DNA of 64,000 nucleotides. Source: Symmachiella dynata (GTDB taxonomy: Bacteria > Planctomycetota > Planctomycetia > Planctomycetales > Planctomycetaceae). Position 1 is the first letter of the stretch; each line of letters opens with the position of its first letter. Position numbers and translations under genes: made by a program. This document shows, piece by piece, positions 39,339 to 48,116 of this stretch. Location of the stretch: the NCBI RefSeq assembly GCF_007747995.1, contig NZ_CP036276.1, forward strand, positions 4,827,001 through 4,891,000. Reading direction: 5' to 3'. Below the pieces are notes generated by a model. That model was not told the origin of the DNA and did no database searches. It worked only from the letters and a program-made list of their open reading frames with translations.

Positions 39339-40550
39339 ATGCCTGAATTCCAGTACATTGCCCGAGAGTTGAGCGGAACGGAAGTGACGGGTGTCATTAC
39401 CGCCGCGAGCGAACATGAAGCTGTCAGTTCGCTGTCTCAGCGTGCGCTGTTTCCCGTTCAGGTGAATGCCACCGAAGATGCATCGAAACGCAAACGGGGT
39501 TGGGGCAACAAAGTTCGCAATCGGCATTTGGCGATGTTGTTTTCGCAACTCGCCGACTTGTTGCATTCGGGCGTGCCGCTGCTGCGATCACTTGAGATTT
39601 TGCAGCAACAAAGTTCACAAGCCGCGCTCTCGGCCGTGCTGGGGGATATTCGCGAGCGGGTGGCGGACGGAACGCCGTTGGCCGATGCCGTGACCGCGCA
39701 TCCGGATGTGTTCAACGACTTAACGGCCAGTATGATCCGTGCCGGTGAGGAAGGTGGCTTCTTAGAGGATGTGCTCAAACGGATCGCGCAGTTCACCGAA
39801 CATCAAGAAGATCTGAAAAGCCGCGTGGTGGGGGCGATCGCGTATCCCGCTTTCTTGGCCGTGATGGGATCGATCATTGTCACGGGGATCATCGTCTATT
39901 TTGTCCCCAAATTCGAACCGTTGTTTCAACGGCTGAAGGATCGCGGTGGACTCCCCTGGCCGACGACAGCACTGATGGCGCTCAGCGATTTTCTGGGGAG
40001 TTACGGGTTGTGGCTGATCGGAGCGATTGCGATCGTGGTTTGGTGGCTGAATCGCTATTTTGACACCGAAGCGGGCCGGCGGCGGATGGACTATTGGAAG
40101 CTGCATGTCGTCGGCGCCGGGCCGATCATTCGCAGTCTGGCGGTCTCCCGTTTTTGTCGTATTTTGGGAACCCTGCTGCACAACGGCGTACCCATTCTGC
40201 GATCCCTGCAGATATCGAAAGACGCAACCGGCAATGTGATACTCAGTGAAGCGGTTGGGTTGGCGGCGGAAAACATCTCTGCGGGAAAATCGCTGGCGCA
40301 ACCACTTAAGAAAAGTGGTCAGTTTTCGACGGAGGTCGTGGAAATGATCGCTGTCGGTGAAGAGGCGAACAGCTTAGAAACCGTGCTCGTCGACATCGCC
40401 GATAACATGGAACGACGCACGAACCGGCAATTGGAGTTGTTCGTGCGACTGTTGGAACCGGTGATGTTGTTGGCCATGGCCGTGGTGATTTTATTCGTGG
40501 TCATTGCATTGTTACTGCCGGTCTTCAAAGGGGCGGGCGCGCTACAGTAA
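39339..40550 (+). CDS. gspF: Inner-membrane platform protein GspF
   Basis: 403 residues with the two-domain T2SSF layout: two repeats, each ending in hydrophobic segments (VMGSIIVTGIIVYFVPKFEPLF and the final MLLAMAVVILFVVIALLLPVF, each described here by position rather than in full at about 168-190 and 375-396). The motif LLRSLEILQQQ and its second-half partner ILRSLQISKDA mark the internal duplication. It is the polytopic membrane core that couples the GspE ATPase to pseudopilin assembly. Position right after gspE and before gspG is standard for the cluster. Confidence 0.95.
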   Translation: MPEFQYIARELSGTEVTGVITAASEHEAVSSLSQRALFPVQVNATEDASKRKRGWGNKVRNRHLAMLFSQLADLLHSGVPLLRSLEILQQQSSQAALSAVLGDIRERVADGTPLADAVTAHPDVFNDLTASMIRAGEEGGFLEDVLKRIAQFTEHQEDLKSRVVGAIAYPAFLAVMGSIIVTGIIVYFVPKFEPLFQRLKDRGGLPWPTTALMALSDFLGSYGLWLIGAIAIVVWWLNRYFDTEAGRRRMDYWKLHVVGAGPIIRSLAVSRFCRILGTLLHNGVPILRSLQISKDATGNVILSEAVGLAAENISAGKSLAQPLKKSGQFSTEVVEMIAVGEEANSLETVLVDIADNMERRTNRQLELFVRLLEPVMLLAMAVVILFVVIALLLPVFKGAGALQ

Positions 40551-40682
40551 ACTGTCATTTCGGTAAGTGGCAGCGGATACGAATACAAGATCGGGCACTC
40601 TGCCCTCTAGATAAAAACAATCAATCGGACAAAACAGACAATCAAACGTATTGATCACAGTACAGGAAAAGGAACAGTGACG

Positions 40683-41144
40683 ATGAATTCCCCCAAACAA
40701 ATCACGATCCAGCAACCACGTCGCGGCTTCACGTTGATCGAAGTCTTGTTGGTACTGGCGATCTTAGGCGTGATCATGGCGCTGGTTGTCCCGCAGCTGT
40801 TGGGCACGCAGCAACAAGCAAATATCGACGCGACGAGATTGAGTATCAAAGGTGTCGAACAGGGATTGCAGATGTACGCTCTGGATCACGACGGACAATT
40901 GCCGACCACCAGTGAAGGGTTGCAAGTCCTGATCGAGAATCCCGGGAACGACACGAAATGGAAAAAGCCCTATTTGGATGACACAACCATGTTGCCCAAA
41001 GACGCCTGGGGCAATCCGTTTCAATACGAGTTTCCCGGCCCCAACCATCCCAACAATTTGAAGGCCGACATTTGGTCGTTCGGCCCGGACAAACAGGACG
41101 GCACGGATGACGACATTGACAATTGGACGGTACAATCCGAGTAA
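40683..41144 (+). CDS. gspG: Major pseudopilin GspG
   Basis: 153 residues from ATG 40683, with GGAAC about eight bases upstream; a GTG at 40677 is an in-frame alternative. The prepilin peptidase motif reads RRGFTLIEV, with cleavage expected after Gly15, followed by the usual hydrophobic helix (LLVLAILGVIMALVVPQLL). The C-terminal half carries the GspG signature: LPTTSEGLQVL, WKKPYLD, PKDAWGNPFQYEFPG and FGPDKQDGTDDDIDNW, the last being the calcium-binding loop. It is the main subunit of the pseudopilus. Confidence 0.96.
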   Translation: MNSPKQITIQQPRRGFTLIEVLLVLAILGVIMALVVPQLLGTQQQANIDATRLSIKGVEQGLQMYALDHDGQLPTTSEGLQVLIENPGNDTKWKKPYLDDTTMLPKDAWGNPFQYEFPGPNHPNNLKADIWSFGPDKQDGTDDDIDNWTVQSE

Positions 41145-41160
41145 TTGTGATCGGAATCCC

Positions 41161-41790
41161 ATGCTGAGACCCCGCTACCACCAGACATCCCGGAGGCACC
41201 GCGGCGGATTTACGTTGCTCGAAGTGTTACTTGTGCTGACGTTGCTGATTGTGATTTCGGCGGTGATTTGGCCGTCACTGGGTCGCATGTTCAGTCGTCA
41301 GAATATGGAACGTGCCCAGAGTGACGTGCAGGTCCTGTTGGCCGCCGCGCGGATCCGCGCCACCGAAGCGGGCGCCTCGTACCAATTTCGCTACGAAGTT
41401 GGTGGGCGACGGTATGTGTTGGTTCCGGCCGATGGAGCGGAATTGGTGGCGGTCGCCGATACACCAGGAACCGACCTCGCCACGGCGGCAAGTGAGGCCT
41501 GGAAGCGATCGGGCGAACTTCCCGAATCGGTGACCTTTCAACTACCAGCCGGATTATCCACCGACGCCGGCGGCGAACCGATCTCTGCGGAATTGCTGAC
41601 TGGACTGCTCGATACCGATGCATTGTCGCGGGTGGCATGGGGACCGGCGATCTTGTTTCATCCCGACGGCACGGCATCGGACTCGATTTTTCTGATCGTT
41701 GATGATGTCAACGACGAGTCGACGACCATTACAGTGCGCGGTCTGACCGGTGCTTCGCATGCGACGGCGACACTCGTGGAGGAACAATAG
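41161..41790 (+). CDS. gspH: Minor pseudopilin GspH-like
   Basis: 209 residues from ATG 41161. The prepilin motif is RGGFTLLEVLLVLTLLIVIS, with the processing site after Gly16. The rest is beta-rich and less conserved, as usual for GspH. It lies between gspG and gspI with a 16-base gap from gspG, so order supports the call. A prepilin peptidase gene (gspO/pilD) is not in the window. Confidence 0.85.
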   Translation: MLRPRYHQTSRRHRGGFTLLEVLLVLTLLIVISAVIWPSLGRMFSRQNMERAQSDVQVLLAAARIRATEAGASYQFRYEVGGRRYVLVPADGAELVAVADTPGTDLATAASEAWKRSGELPESVTFQLPAGLSTDAGGEPISAELLTGLLDTDALSRVAWGPAILFHPDGTASDSIFLIVDDVNDESTTITVRGLTGASHATATLVEEQ

Positions 41791-41793
41791 ATC

Positions 41794-42258
41794 ATGCGAT
41801 CCGCTTCCTCACAATTAGTGCTGCCCACAGCCAACCGCGCACCACGCAGCGGATTGACGTTGTTCGAGGTGTTGTTGTCGTTGGCGATTCTGGCTGCGGC
41901 CATGGCGGCGATCGCACAACTGGTCTCCAGCGGTGTCCAAGCTTCGGTGCGAGCGCGGCTGCAATCCGAGGCGATTATTCGTTGCCAAAGCCAATTGGCG
42001 GAGCTGATCGCCGTTGGGGATCCGCTGTCAGCGGTCGCCGATCAGCCGTTTGCCGACGATCCCGCATGGACGTGGAGCATCAGCGCCGCGGAAACCGATC
42101 AACCTGGTTTGGTGCAACTTGTGATGACCGTCACGCATGATCCCGGAGACGGTTTTGGCGACGTTTCGTATACCATCCCGCGGTTCTATCGCGACCCGAT
42201 TGCCGCAGCCAGTCTGGCCGTCACTGAGCCTGAGGACGATACGGGAGAGACGCCATGA
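41794..42258 (+). CDS. gspI: Minor pseudopilin GspI-like
   Basis: 154 residues. The prepilin motif is RSGLTLFEVLLSLAILAAAM, processed after Gly20. The small size and the position between gspH and gspJ fit GspI, the tip subunit that starts the I-J-K complex. Three bases separate it from gspH and its stop overlaps the gspJ start (ATGA at 42255). Confidence 0.82.
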   Translation: MRSASSQLVLPTANRAPRSGLTLFEVLLSLAILAAAMAAIAQLVSSGVQASVRARLQSEAIIRCQSQLAELIAVGDPLSAVADQPFADDPAWTWSISAAETDQPGLVQLVMTVTHDPGDGFGDVSYTIPRFYRDPIAAASLAVTEPEDDTGETP

Positions 42259-43160
42259 TCCGTTCTCCCCATTCCCATAAATCGCACGCGCGTTCGGCTT
42301 TCACGTTGTTCGAAGTGTTGGTCGCTCTAGCATTGAGCACACTGTTGATCGCGGCGGCCTATGCGGCGCTCGAATTGTATTGGCGGCTCCGCACCGCCAG
42401 CGAAGACGAGGTGGAACAGGCGCAAGTCGCGCGGGCCGTAATGCAGCGTATCGAAGCGGATTTGTTGGCAACGACCTTTCAAGCAACCGCAGCCGGGGAC
42501 ACCACCACGCAGGCGGATTTGTCCTACGACGATGAGGACGCTCCTTTGGTTGAGGTCATCGATCCGGCGGACTCCAATGACGGCGGCAATAGTGGGCTGA
42601 TTGGGGACGCGACGAGTGTCGTGTTAAGCGTGAGTTTGCCGCGATCACATGCCACGTATGCGGCGGTCTCCGACGGACCCATCGGCTTGCCGACCAGCGA
42701 CCTAAAATCGGTGACCTATTTGTTAGCCGGCCCAGGTATGAGCGCATTGGCGCAAGCGGTGGCGGACCGTTTTCCGGATTCCAATTCAGGCGGATCGACC
42801 GTCGTCGGATTGTCGCGTATCGAGGGGGATCGGCTGATGTTGGCGCAAGCCGATGCCGTTGCCGATGTCGAGACGATTGCCTCAGAAGCGCAGTTGCTCG
42901 CACGGGAAATCAAATCGCTGCAATTTCAATACACCGATGGCTTGGATTGGTATGACAGTTGGGACAGCACGATTTACGGCTCACTGCCCCGCGCGGTGCG
43001 GATCACGGTTAGTTTTCAAGAACTGGATACCGCAGCGATTTCGGGAGGCAGCCAACCGGCAAAGTTGTATCAACTGGTCGTGGTCTTACCGCCGTCTGAT
43101 CCGATTTCTGGTGGGGCAGCGAGCGATTACGAATCGGAGGAGGAAGACGATGCGGAGTAA
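42255..43160 (+). CDS. gspJ: Minor pseudopilin GspJ-like
   Basis: 301 residues. The prepilin motif reads RSAFTLFEVLVALALSTLL, with Ala15 rather than Gly before the cleavage site. The later segment LAREIKSLQFQYTDGLDWYDSWDS matches the GspJ pattern around the conserved Tyr-Asp-Gly region (quoted as key residues Y-x-D-G and W). It overlaps gspI upstream and gspK downstream, the latter by 11 bases. It pairs with GspI and GspK at the pseudopilus tip. Confidence 0.85.
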   Translation: MIRSPHSHKSHARSAFTLFEVLVALALSTLLIAAAYAALELYWRLRTASEDEVEQAQVARAVMQRIEADLLATTFQATAAGDTTTQADLSYDDEDAPLVEVIDPADSNDGGNSGLIGDATSVVLSVSLPRSHATYAAVSDGPIGLPTSDLKSVTYLLAGPGMSALAQAVADRFPDSNSGGSTVVGLSRIEGDRLMLAQADAVADVETIASEAQLLAREIKSLQFQYTDGLDWYDSWDSTIYGSLPRAVRITVSFQELDTAAISGGSQPAKLYQLVVVLPPSDPISGGAASDYESEEEDDAE

Positions 43161-44949
43161 TCACCTGAATTTCACGCGCTGTGCTCAGTCCACGCCCCAC
43201 GGCGGCCAACCGGCGGGCAGCGTGTTGTTGATTGTGCTGGTGGTGATCGTCTTTTTATCACTGGGCGCGTATACGTTTTCGGAGATGATGCTGATCGAAG
43301 CACAGTCGGCGAATTTGTATGGCCGCCGGGTCCAAGCCCGCGCCTTCGCCGATTCGGGGTTGGATTATGTCACCTCGCTTTTGGATAACGACCTGCCGGT
43401 CGGCACTTTGAATACCTATAACGACGCGACTCTGTACCGCGACATCATCGTGCAACCCGGCGATACTCCTCGAGCCCAAGGACGGTTTTCGATCATTGCC
43501 GCTTCGGAAGCGGATCTCTCACGCAAATCGATTCGGTTTGGATTGATGGATGAGTCGGGAAAACTCAACATCAATGCGTTGTCGCAACATAGCACGAGCA
43601 CCGCCCGCACGATGCTGATGGGGATCCCGAATATGACCGACGAAATCGCTGATTCCATTTTGGACTGGACCGACCAAGACGATACACCGGGCGACTATGG
43701 GGCGGAAGAAGATTATTATCTGGCACTGCCGACTCCGTATGCGATAAAGAATGGTCCGCTGGAATCGCTCGATGAATTGTTATTAGTAAAAGGCATGACG
43801 CCGCAATTGTTGTACGGAGAAGATGCCGACCGCGACGGCATGCTGGATTCGGGAGAAGATGATGGTGACCTCTCGCATCCACCCGATGATGCCAACGGTG
43901 AGTTGGATTTGGGGTTTTCGGCATTCTTAACCGTCGATAGCCGCGAAGCAAATCTCCGGTCCGATGGCACACCACGGATCAACATCGCCTCTGACAAATT
44001 GGATGAGCTGTACGATCAATTGCTGGAAGAGTTTGATGAGGAGACAGCAAAATTTGTCGTCGCCTACCGGTTGTTTGGTCCCGCGGTTGATCCGTCGTCA
44101 CAGCGCGGCGGAGGGTCCAGCGGGGGACGGACAGCGTCGAATTCGAAGAGCACAAGCCCCGGCGTGGGAACCGGTTCCTCCGACGGAGCAGACACGGCAC
44201 AGACACTACAGCAAGACGATGTCGTGGGCACCGGGCAGTTGGGCGGACAAACGGGTGAACAAGGGGCGTCAACGGGTCAGTCTGGCGGATCGTCCTCGAA
44301 AAGCGGCGCCGTTGCGGCCGGCAAAGCGATCTTTGGTGGGCAGGGACAAGTGACTCGTGGCGGGATGGAACTCAGTGGCGGAGCAAAGTTTCCCGTGCGG
44401 TCGATCTTCGATCTGGTGGGAGTTTCGGTCAACGCACAAATTGATAAGACGCAAAAGACACTGGAAAGCCCTTGGGCGGATGATCCCGGCGAGATGCGGG
44501 ACTATATCTCGGCGTTGGACGATACGGTGACGACCTTGAGCGAAGAGAATCTTGCGGGACGTATTAACATTAACGAAGCGTCAATTGAAGTGATGCGAGG
44601 CTTGCCGGAATTCACCGAGGAATTGGCGTATGACATCATCTCACGACGCAAGACCAGTTTGGACGGGCAATCGCTTTCGGCTTTGGCACAGGGCCGGGAT
44701 TCGGTCGGCTGGCTGTATACCGAGAATGTGGTGGACCTGGAGACGCTGCGAAAAATCGCGCCGCTGCTGACCGGCGGCGGAGACGTCTATACAACACAGA
44801 TTATGGGCTATTTCGATGCCGGCCCTCCGCTGGTGAGAATTGAGGCGGTGATCGATGCGACACAAAAACCAGCGAAGGTGATCAAAGTCCGCGAAATGAC
44901 TCCGCTGGGAATCGGATATCCGCGGGACCTGTTTTCGACAGCGGAGTAG
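43150..44949 (+). CDS. gspK: Minor pseudopilin GspK with disordered insertion
   Basis: 599 residues from ATG 43150, where the prepilin-like leader begins; the frame is open upstream inside gspJ. The N-terminal helix (GSVLLIVLVVIVFLSLGAY) lacks the Glu at +5, as is normal for GspK. The T2SSK pattern is present: LMDESGKLNINAL, ILDWTDQDDTPGDYGAE, SLDELLLVKGMTPQLLYG, and a second helix-hairpin-helix-like segment RININEASIEVMRGLPEF. A Gly/Ser/Thr/Gln-rich insertion of about 90 residues (about 315-405) splits the globular part and is not typical. The protein is nearly twice the length of common GspK proteins. Confidence 0.88.
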   Translation: MRSNHLNFTRCAQSTPHGGQPAGSVLLIVLVVIVFLSLGAYTFSEMMLIEAQSANLYGRRVQARAFADSGLDYVTSLLDNDLPVGTLNTYNDATLYRDIIVQPGDTPRAQGRFSIIAASEADLSRKSIRFGLMDESGKLNINALSQHSTSTARTMLMGIPNMTDEIADSILDWTDQDDTPGDYGAEEDYYLALPTPYAIKNGPLESLDELLLVKGMTPQLLYGEDADRDGMLDSGEDDGDLSHPPDDANGELDLGFSAFLTVDSREANLRSDGTPRINIASDKLDELYDQLLEEFDEETAKFVVAYRLFGPAVDPSSQRGGGSSGGRTASNSKSTSPGVGTGSSDGADTAQTLQQDDVVGTGQLGGQTGEQGASTGQSGGSSSKSGAVAAGKAIFGGQGQVTRGGMELSGGAKFPVRSIFDLVGVSVNAQIDKTQKTLESPWADDPGEMRDYISALDDTVTTLSEENLAGRININEASIEVMRGLPEFTEELAYDIISRRKTSLDGQSLSALAQGRDSVGWLYTENVVDLETLRKIAPLLTGGGDVYTTQIMGYFDAGPPLVRIEAVIDATQKPAKVIKVREMTPLGIGYPRDLFSTAE

Positions 44950-45179
44950 AGGAATGTTTGCGTTGTAACGGTCGCACGGCTCATGGGGGCGGTCTTGCGG
45001 TCGGTGGAGCGGTCGAGTTTTTGGCCCGCTACAAGCGTTGCCCCATCGCCACGGATCTGGCAGTAAGATTTTTTTGGGAAAGTGGTTGCCCGCGGTCGAC
45101 CGGGCGGCGATGATGGAATGAGTCGCGGAGTGATTTTATTCCGCCGACGATGCGCTCAGTTTGAAAAGTCAGGGGAGCT

Positions 45180-46769
45180 ATGCCCGATTTATTGGCGTTG
45201 GAATTCGAATCGAATAAAGTCCTGGGGATCGATGCGCAAGTCTCACCGACGGGCGTGCGGATCCGCAAATGCTTTGAATTGGAAATTCCTGAGTCGCTGG
45301 ATCTCGCCACCAATCCCACGGAGGCGGGGGAGTGGCTGAAACAACAACTCAAAGACTTAAACGTGCAAGCCACTCAAGCGGTGGCGACGCTTCCACGTGA
45401 AATTGCCGTCGCGCGGCATATCGCGATGCCGGATGTGCCGGATGAGGAATTGCCCGAGTTGGTGAAATACCAAGCGGGTCTGAAGTCGGCCTTACCCTTG
45501 GACCAATTGGCGCTAGATTTTTTACCCTTGCCCAAAGCCGAGGGCGACGACGCCCGGGATGTGTTGATTACGACCGTGCCGAAACAAGCACTGCAGGAAA
45601 TCAAAGCCATCACCGAGGCGGCGGGGTTGCAGGTCACCAAAGTGGGGCTCAGTCCGGTTTCGGCAGCCGAGGTGGCCTTGCGATCGGCTGACCATTCGAC
45701 AGATACAGCGACGGGATCGCTGGTGGTCACCCGGCACGGGCCGCGCGTGGAGATTTCGATCGTCAAAGGGGCCAACGTCGTCTTCTCGCATTTCACACAA
45801 ATTGCGAGTCCGACCGAGTCGGATGCCAACCCAGCCATCATTGCGGCAATCGCCCGCTCGATGATGGGACTGACTGGTCCGATCACCAGCCAGGAAGTCG
45901 CACATGCGTGGTTGCTCGGTTCGCAAGAGGAATTCGGAGCGTTAGCGCCTGCCTTGGAAAAACGGCTCAATCCCAGCGTGCAGATTCTCGATCCTTTTGA
46001 GACATCGGGAGTCACCGTCCGCACGGAGCTACCCCTCAACCGGTCGGCGTATTCGGCTCTCGTTGGAAGCTTGCTGGCGCAATCGCAACCGCTGGCGGCT
46101 CCGGTCGACTATCTCGCACCGCGTCGTCCACCGGTCAAACCCAATCATGCCCGACGCCGCGCGATTATTGGAACCGTCGTTGCAGCCTGTCTCGCTATCG
46201 CGGTGGGCGGGACCATGTATTTTAAGATCAACAAGTTGAATAAAACGATCGCCGACATGCGAGCTGACAAGAAACGGCTCGACGAACTTGCGGAACGTGG
46301 GGAGCCGATTTTAGAAAAGGTCCAACTCCTGGATGAATGGACGGCCGACCGCCAACTTTGGTTGGACGAGATGGCCGCGCTCAACAGGTATTTGCCTCCC
46401 ACAGATCGGGCATTTTTTAATCAAATCCAATTCAACTTAGGGACTGGCAACAATCCTCCCAAGATTTCACTGGACGGATTCTCCCGCCAGCGCAGCGATG
46501 CGATTGAATTGGGTGAGCGGATAATTCGACATCAAGATCAGCGGTACGGATTGTTTCAAGATGGACAAAAGCCGGACGACAAAGATCCTTATCATCCGTG
46601 GAAGTTCGACATGGAACTGCTACTGAATGAGGATGCCCCGGCGGTGAAACTGACGACGGCAAAACCGAAAGCCGATTCTAAGACCGAAGCGGTTACCCCG
46701 AAGACACCCGCCGACGCCCCGCCGAGCGGTCCTGCTGCTGAAGAAAAAACGGAGGAAACCGCATCATGA
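45180..46769 (+). CDS. gspL: GspL-like protein (PilM-like domain joined to PilN-like domain)
   Basis: 529 residues from ATG 45180, with a strong AGGGGAG site. The first 310 residues have the actin-like fold of PilM/GspL cytoplasmic domains (LALEFESNKVLGIDAQ, VATLPREIAVARHI, LVVTRHGPRVEISIVK). A single transmembrane helix follows (IIGTVVAACLAIAVGG, about 325-345), then a periplasmic coiled coil and a small domain like PilN/GspL-C. It ends in a Lys/Thr/Pro/Glu-rich tail. GspL recruits the GspE ATPase to the membrane. The four-base overlap with the next gene supports a GspL-GspM pair. Confidence 0.85.
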   Translation: MPDLLALEFESNKVLGIDAQVSPTGVRIRKCFELEIPESLDLATNPTEAGEWLKQQLKDLNVQATQAVATLPREIAVARHIAMPDVPDEELPELVKYQAGLKSALPLDQLALDFLPLPKAEGDDARDVLITTVPKQALQEIKAITEAAGLQVTKVGLSPVSAAEVALRSADHSTDTATGSLVVTRHGPRVEISIVKGANVVFSHFTQIASPTESDANPAIIAAIARSMMGLTGPITSQEVAHAWLLGSQEEFGALAPALEKRLNPSVQILDPFETSGVTVRTELPLNRSAYSALVGSLLAQSQPLAAPVDYLAPRRPPVKPNHARRRAIIGTVVAACLAIAVGGTMYFKINKLNKTIADMRADKKRLDELAERGEPILEKVQLLDEWTADRQLWLDEMAALNRYLPPTDRAFFNQIQFNLGTGNNPPKISLDGFSRQRSDAIELGERIIRHQDQRYGLFQDGQKPDDKDPYHPWKFDMELLLNEDAPAVKLTTAKPKADSKTEAVTPKTPADAPPSGPAAEEKTEETAS

Positions 46770-47770
46770 ATCGCCGCGAGAAAATATTAGCGATTGTTTT
46801 GCTTTCCGCCGTCGGCTTGTGGGGCGCCCGCTCCCTGATCTCCGATGTGCTTTTAGCACCGATTAACAACCGGAAAGCTGAAATCACCTCACTGCAATCG
46901 CAGATTGACAAACAAAACGACCAGGTTAATACCATCCTGGCAGCCACGCGCAAATTGGCCAACTTGAAGCAACAAAGTTTGCCACCCGACCATTACGAAG
47001 CGGCTGCGCTGTATAAAAACTGGTTGCTGGAGCAGGCGGAACAGGCGGAATTTAAGAACATTCATGTCACGAGGACTCGTATTGTCCCCACCAAAGAGAC
47101 GTACGCCATCATCGGCATGACGGTCGCTGCTCAAGGCACCTTGAAGCAGGTTGCTGATTACTTATTCGCGATCCAGCGGGCGGACTTATTGCAAAAGGTC
47201 CGCAAGGTCGACCTGCAATCCGACAAACACGAAGGGGAGCCGGCACTTGAAGTGATGATCGTGATTGACGCTTTGGCCATCAATGACGCAACACCGCGCG
47301 AGACATTGTTTGAAGAAGGACGTGCTGAAGCGGTCTCGGAACTAATGGATGGTAAAACGCGTGAACAGTATGCGTTGATCACGGATCGCAATCCGTTTGT
47401 CCGCGGCTACAACGGACCTCCGCCTCCCAAAGTCGTCGAAAAGCCGCCGGAAAAAGATCCAGAACCGGAAAAGCCGGGCATCGATGCGGCGGAGCATGTC
47501 TATCTCGTTGGCACGGTGGCCAAAGGGGACCAATGGGACGCCCTGCTGTATGATCGCACGACCAACAGTCGTACATCGTTGCTCGAAGGGAAAGGTTTTG
47601 AGGTAGCGGGAATTAAGGGGACCGTCTTAAAAATTGGTTCCGATTATCTGACCCTTCAAATCGACGACGCTGTTTGGCGATTGGAATTGGGACAGAACCT
47701 GCGGCAAATCGAAAAAGTCGAAGCCGTGGAGGCGAAACCAGAAACGCCGACGACCGCGTCCGTCGAGTAA
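46766..47770 (+). CDS. gspM: GspM/PilO-like protein with a GspC/PilP-like C-terminal domain
   Basis: 334 residues. A membrane helix at about 5-25 and a coiled coil, then a ferredoxin-like domain (about 70-180) give the PilO/GspM layout. After the segment ITDRNPFVRGY and a Pro/Lys/Glu linker (about 205-235), the C-terminal 90 residues (HVYLVGTVAKGDQWDALLYD, then LLEGKGFEVAGIKGTVLKIG and WRLELGQNL) look like the HR domain of GspC or PilP, which contacts the secretin N0 domain. No separate gspC gene is in the cluster, so this fusion would supply the inner-to-outer membrane link. The HR assignment is by pattern and needs a profile search. Confidence 0.75.
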   Translation: MNRREKILAIVLLSAVGLWGARSLISDVLLAPINNRKAEITSLQSQIDKQNDQVNTILAATRKLANLKQQSLPPDHYEAAALYKNWLLEQAEQAEFKNIHVTRTRIVPTKETYAIIGMTVAAQGTLKQVADYLFAIQRADLLQKVRKVDLQSDKHEGEPALEVMIVIDALAINDATPRETLFEEGRAEAVSELMDGKTREQYALITDRNPFVRGYNGPPPPKVVEKPPEKDPEPEKPGIDAAEHVYLVGTVAKGDQWDALLYDRTTNSRTSLLEGKGFEVAGIKGTVLKIGSDYLTLQIDDAVWRLELGQNLRQIEKVEAVEAKPETPTTASVE

Positions 47771-48113
47771 ATCCGCGCTGCCCGGTCCCAGGCTGCGATT
47801 CTTCGCATCTTGAATTCGGGCTGCTGCGCGTCTTGAAATCCAGTTGTTGCTCAACTGTTGACCCCAGCTTCGCATCGGGTCTGCACGCGCGCCTTTTTAC
47901 GGCTGCAATTGTGCGATTTTGCCTCTCTCAAATCCGTCTCATTTCAGGAATTCGTACTGGGAAACTGTTGTTTCCTCATAAGCCTGGCAAACTTTGACGA
48001 TAATAACGTTAATCCCGATTGTGAGGATTGTATGTCCGTCCGAAGCGCCATTGCTCAATCGGCTCGTTTTCGATTCAGCGCGGCGGGTATCAGTATCAAC
48101 CGGAGTCGTTTCC
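47771..48113. other. Intergenic region before gspD
   Basis: 343 bases. The gspD frame is open from 47994, but that part lacks a leader and its first start is a weak TTG. No other gene or clear terminator was found. Confidence 0.5.
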
Positions 48114-48116
48114 TTG
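48102..48116 (+). promoter_or_regulatory. Ribosome site and TTG start that define gspD
   Basis: GGAG at 48102-48105 stands eight bases before TTG 48114. The leader encoded from this TTG is a standard signal peptide, whereas starting at 47994 would place 40 residues in front of it. Confidence 0.6.
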
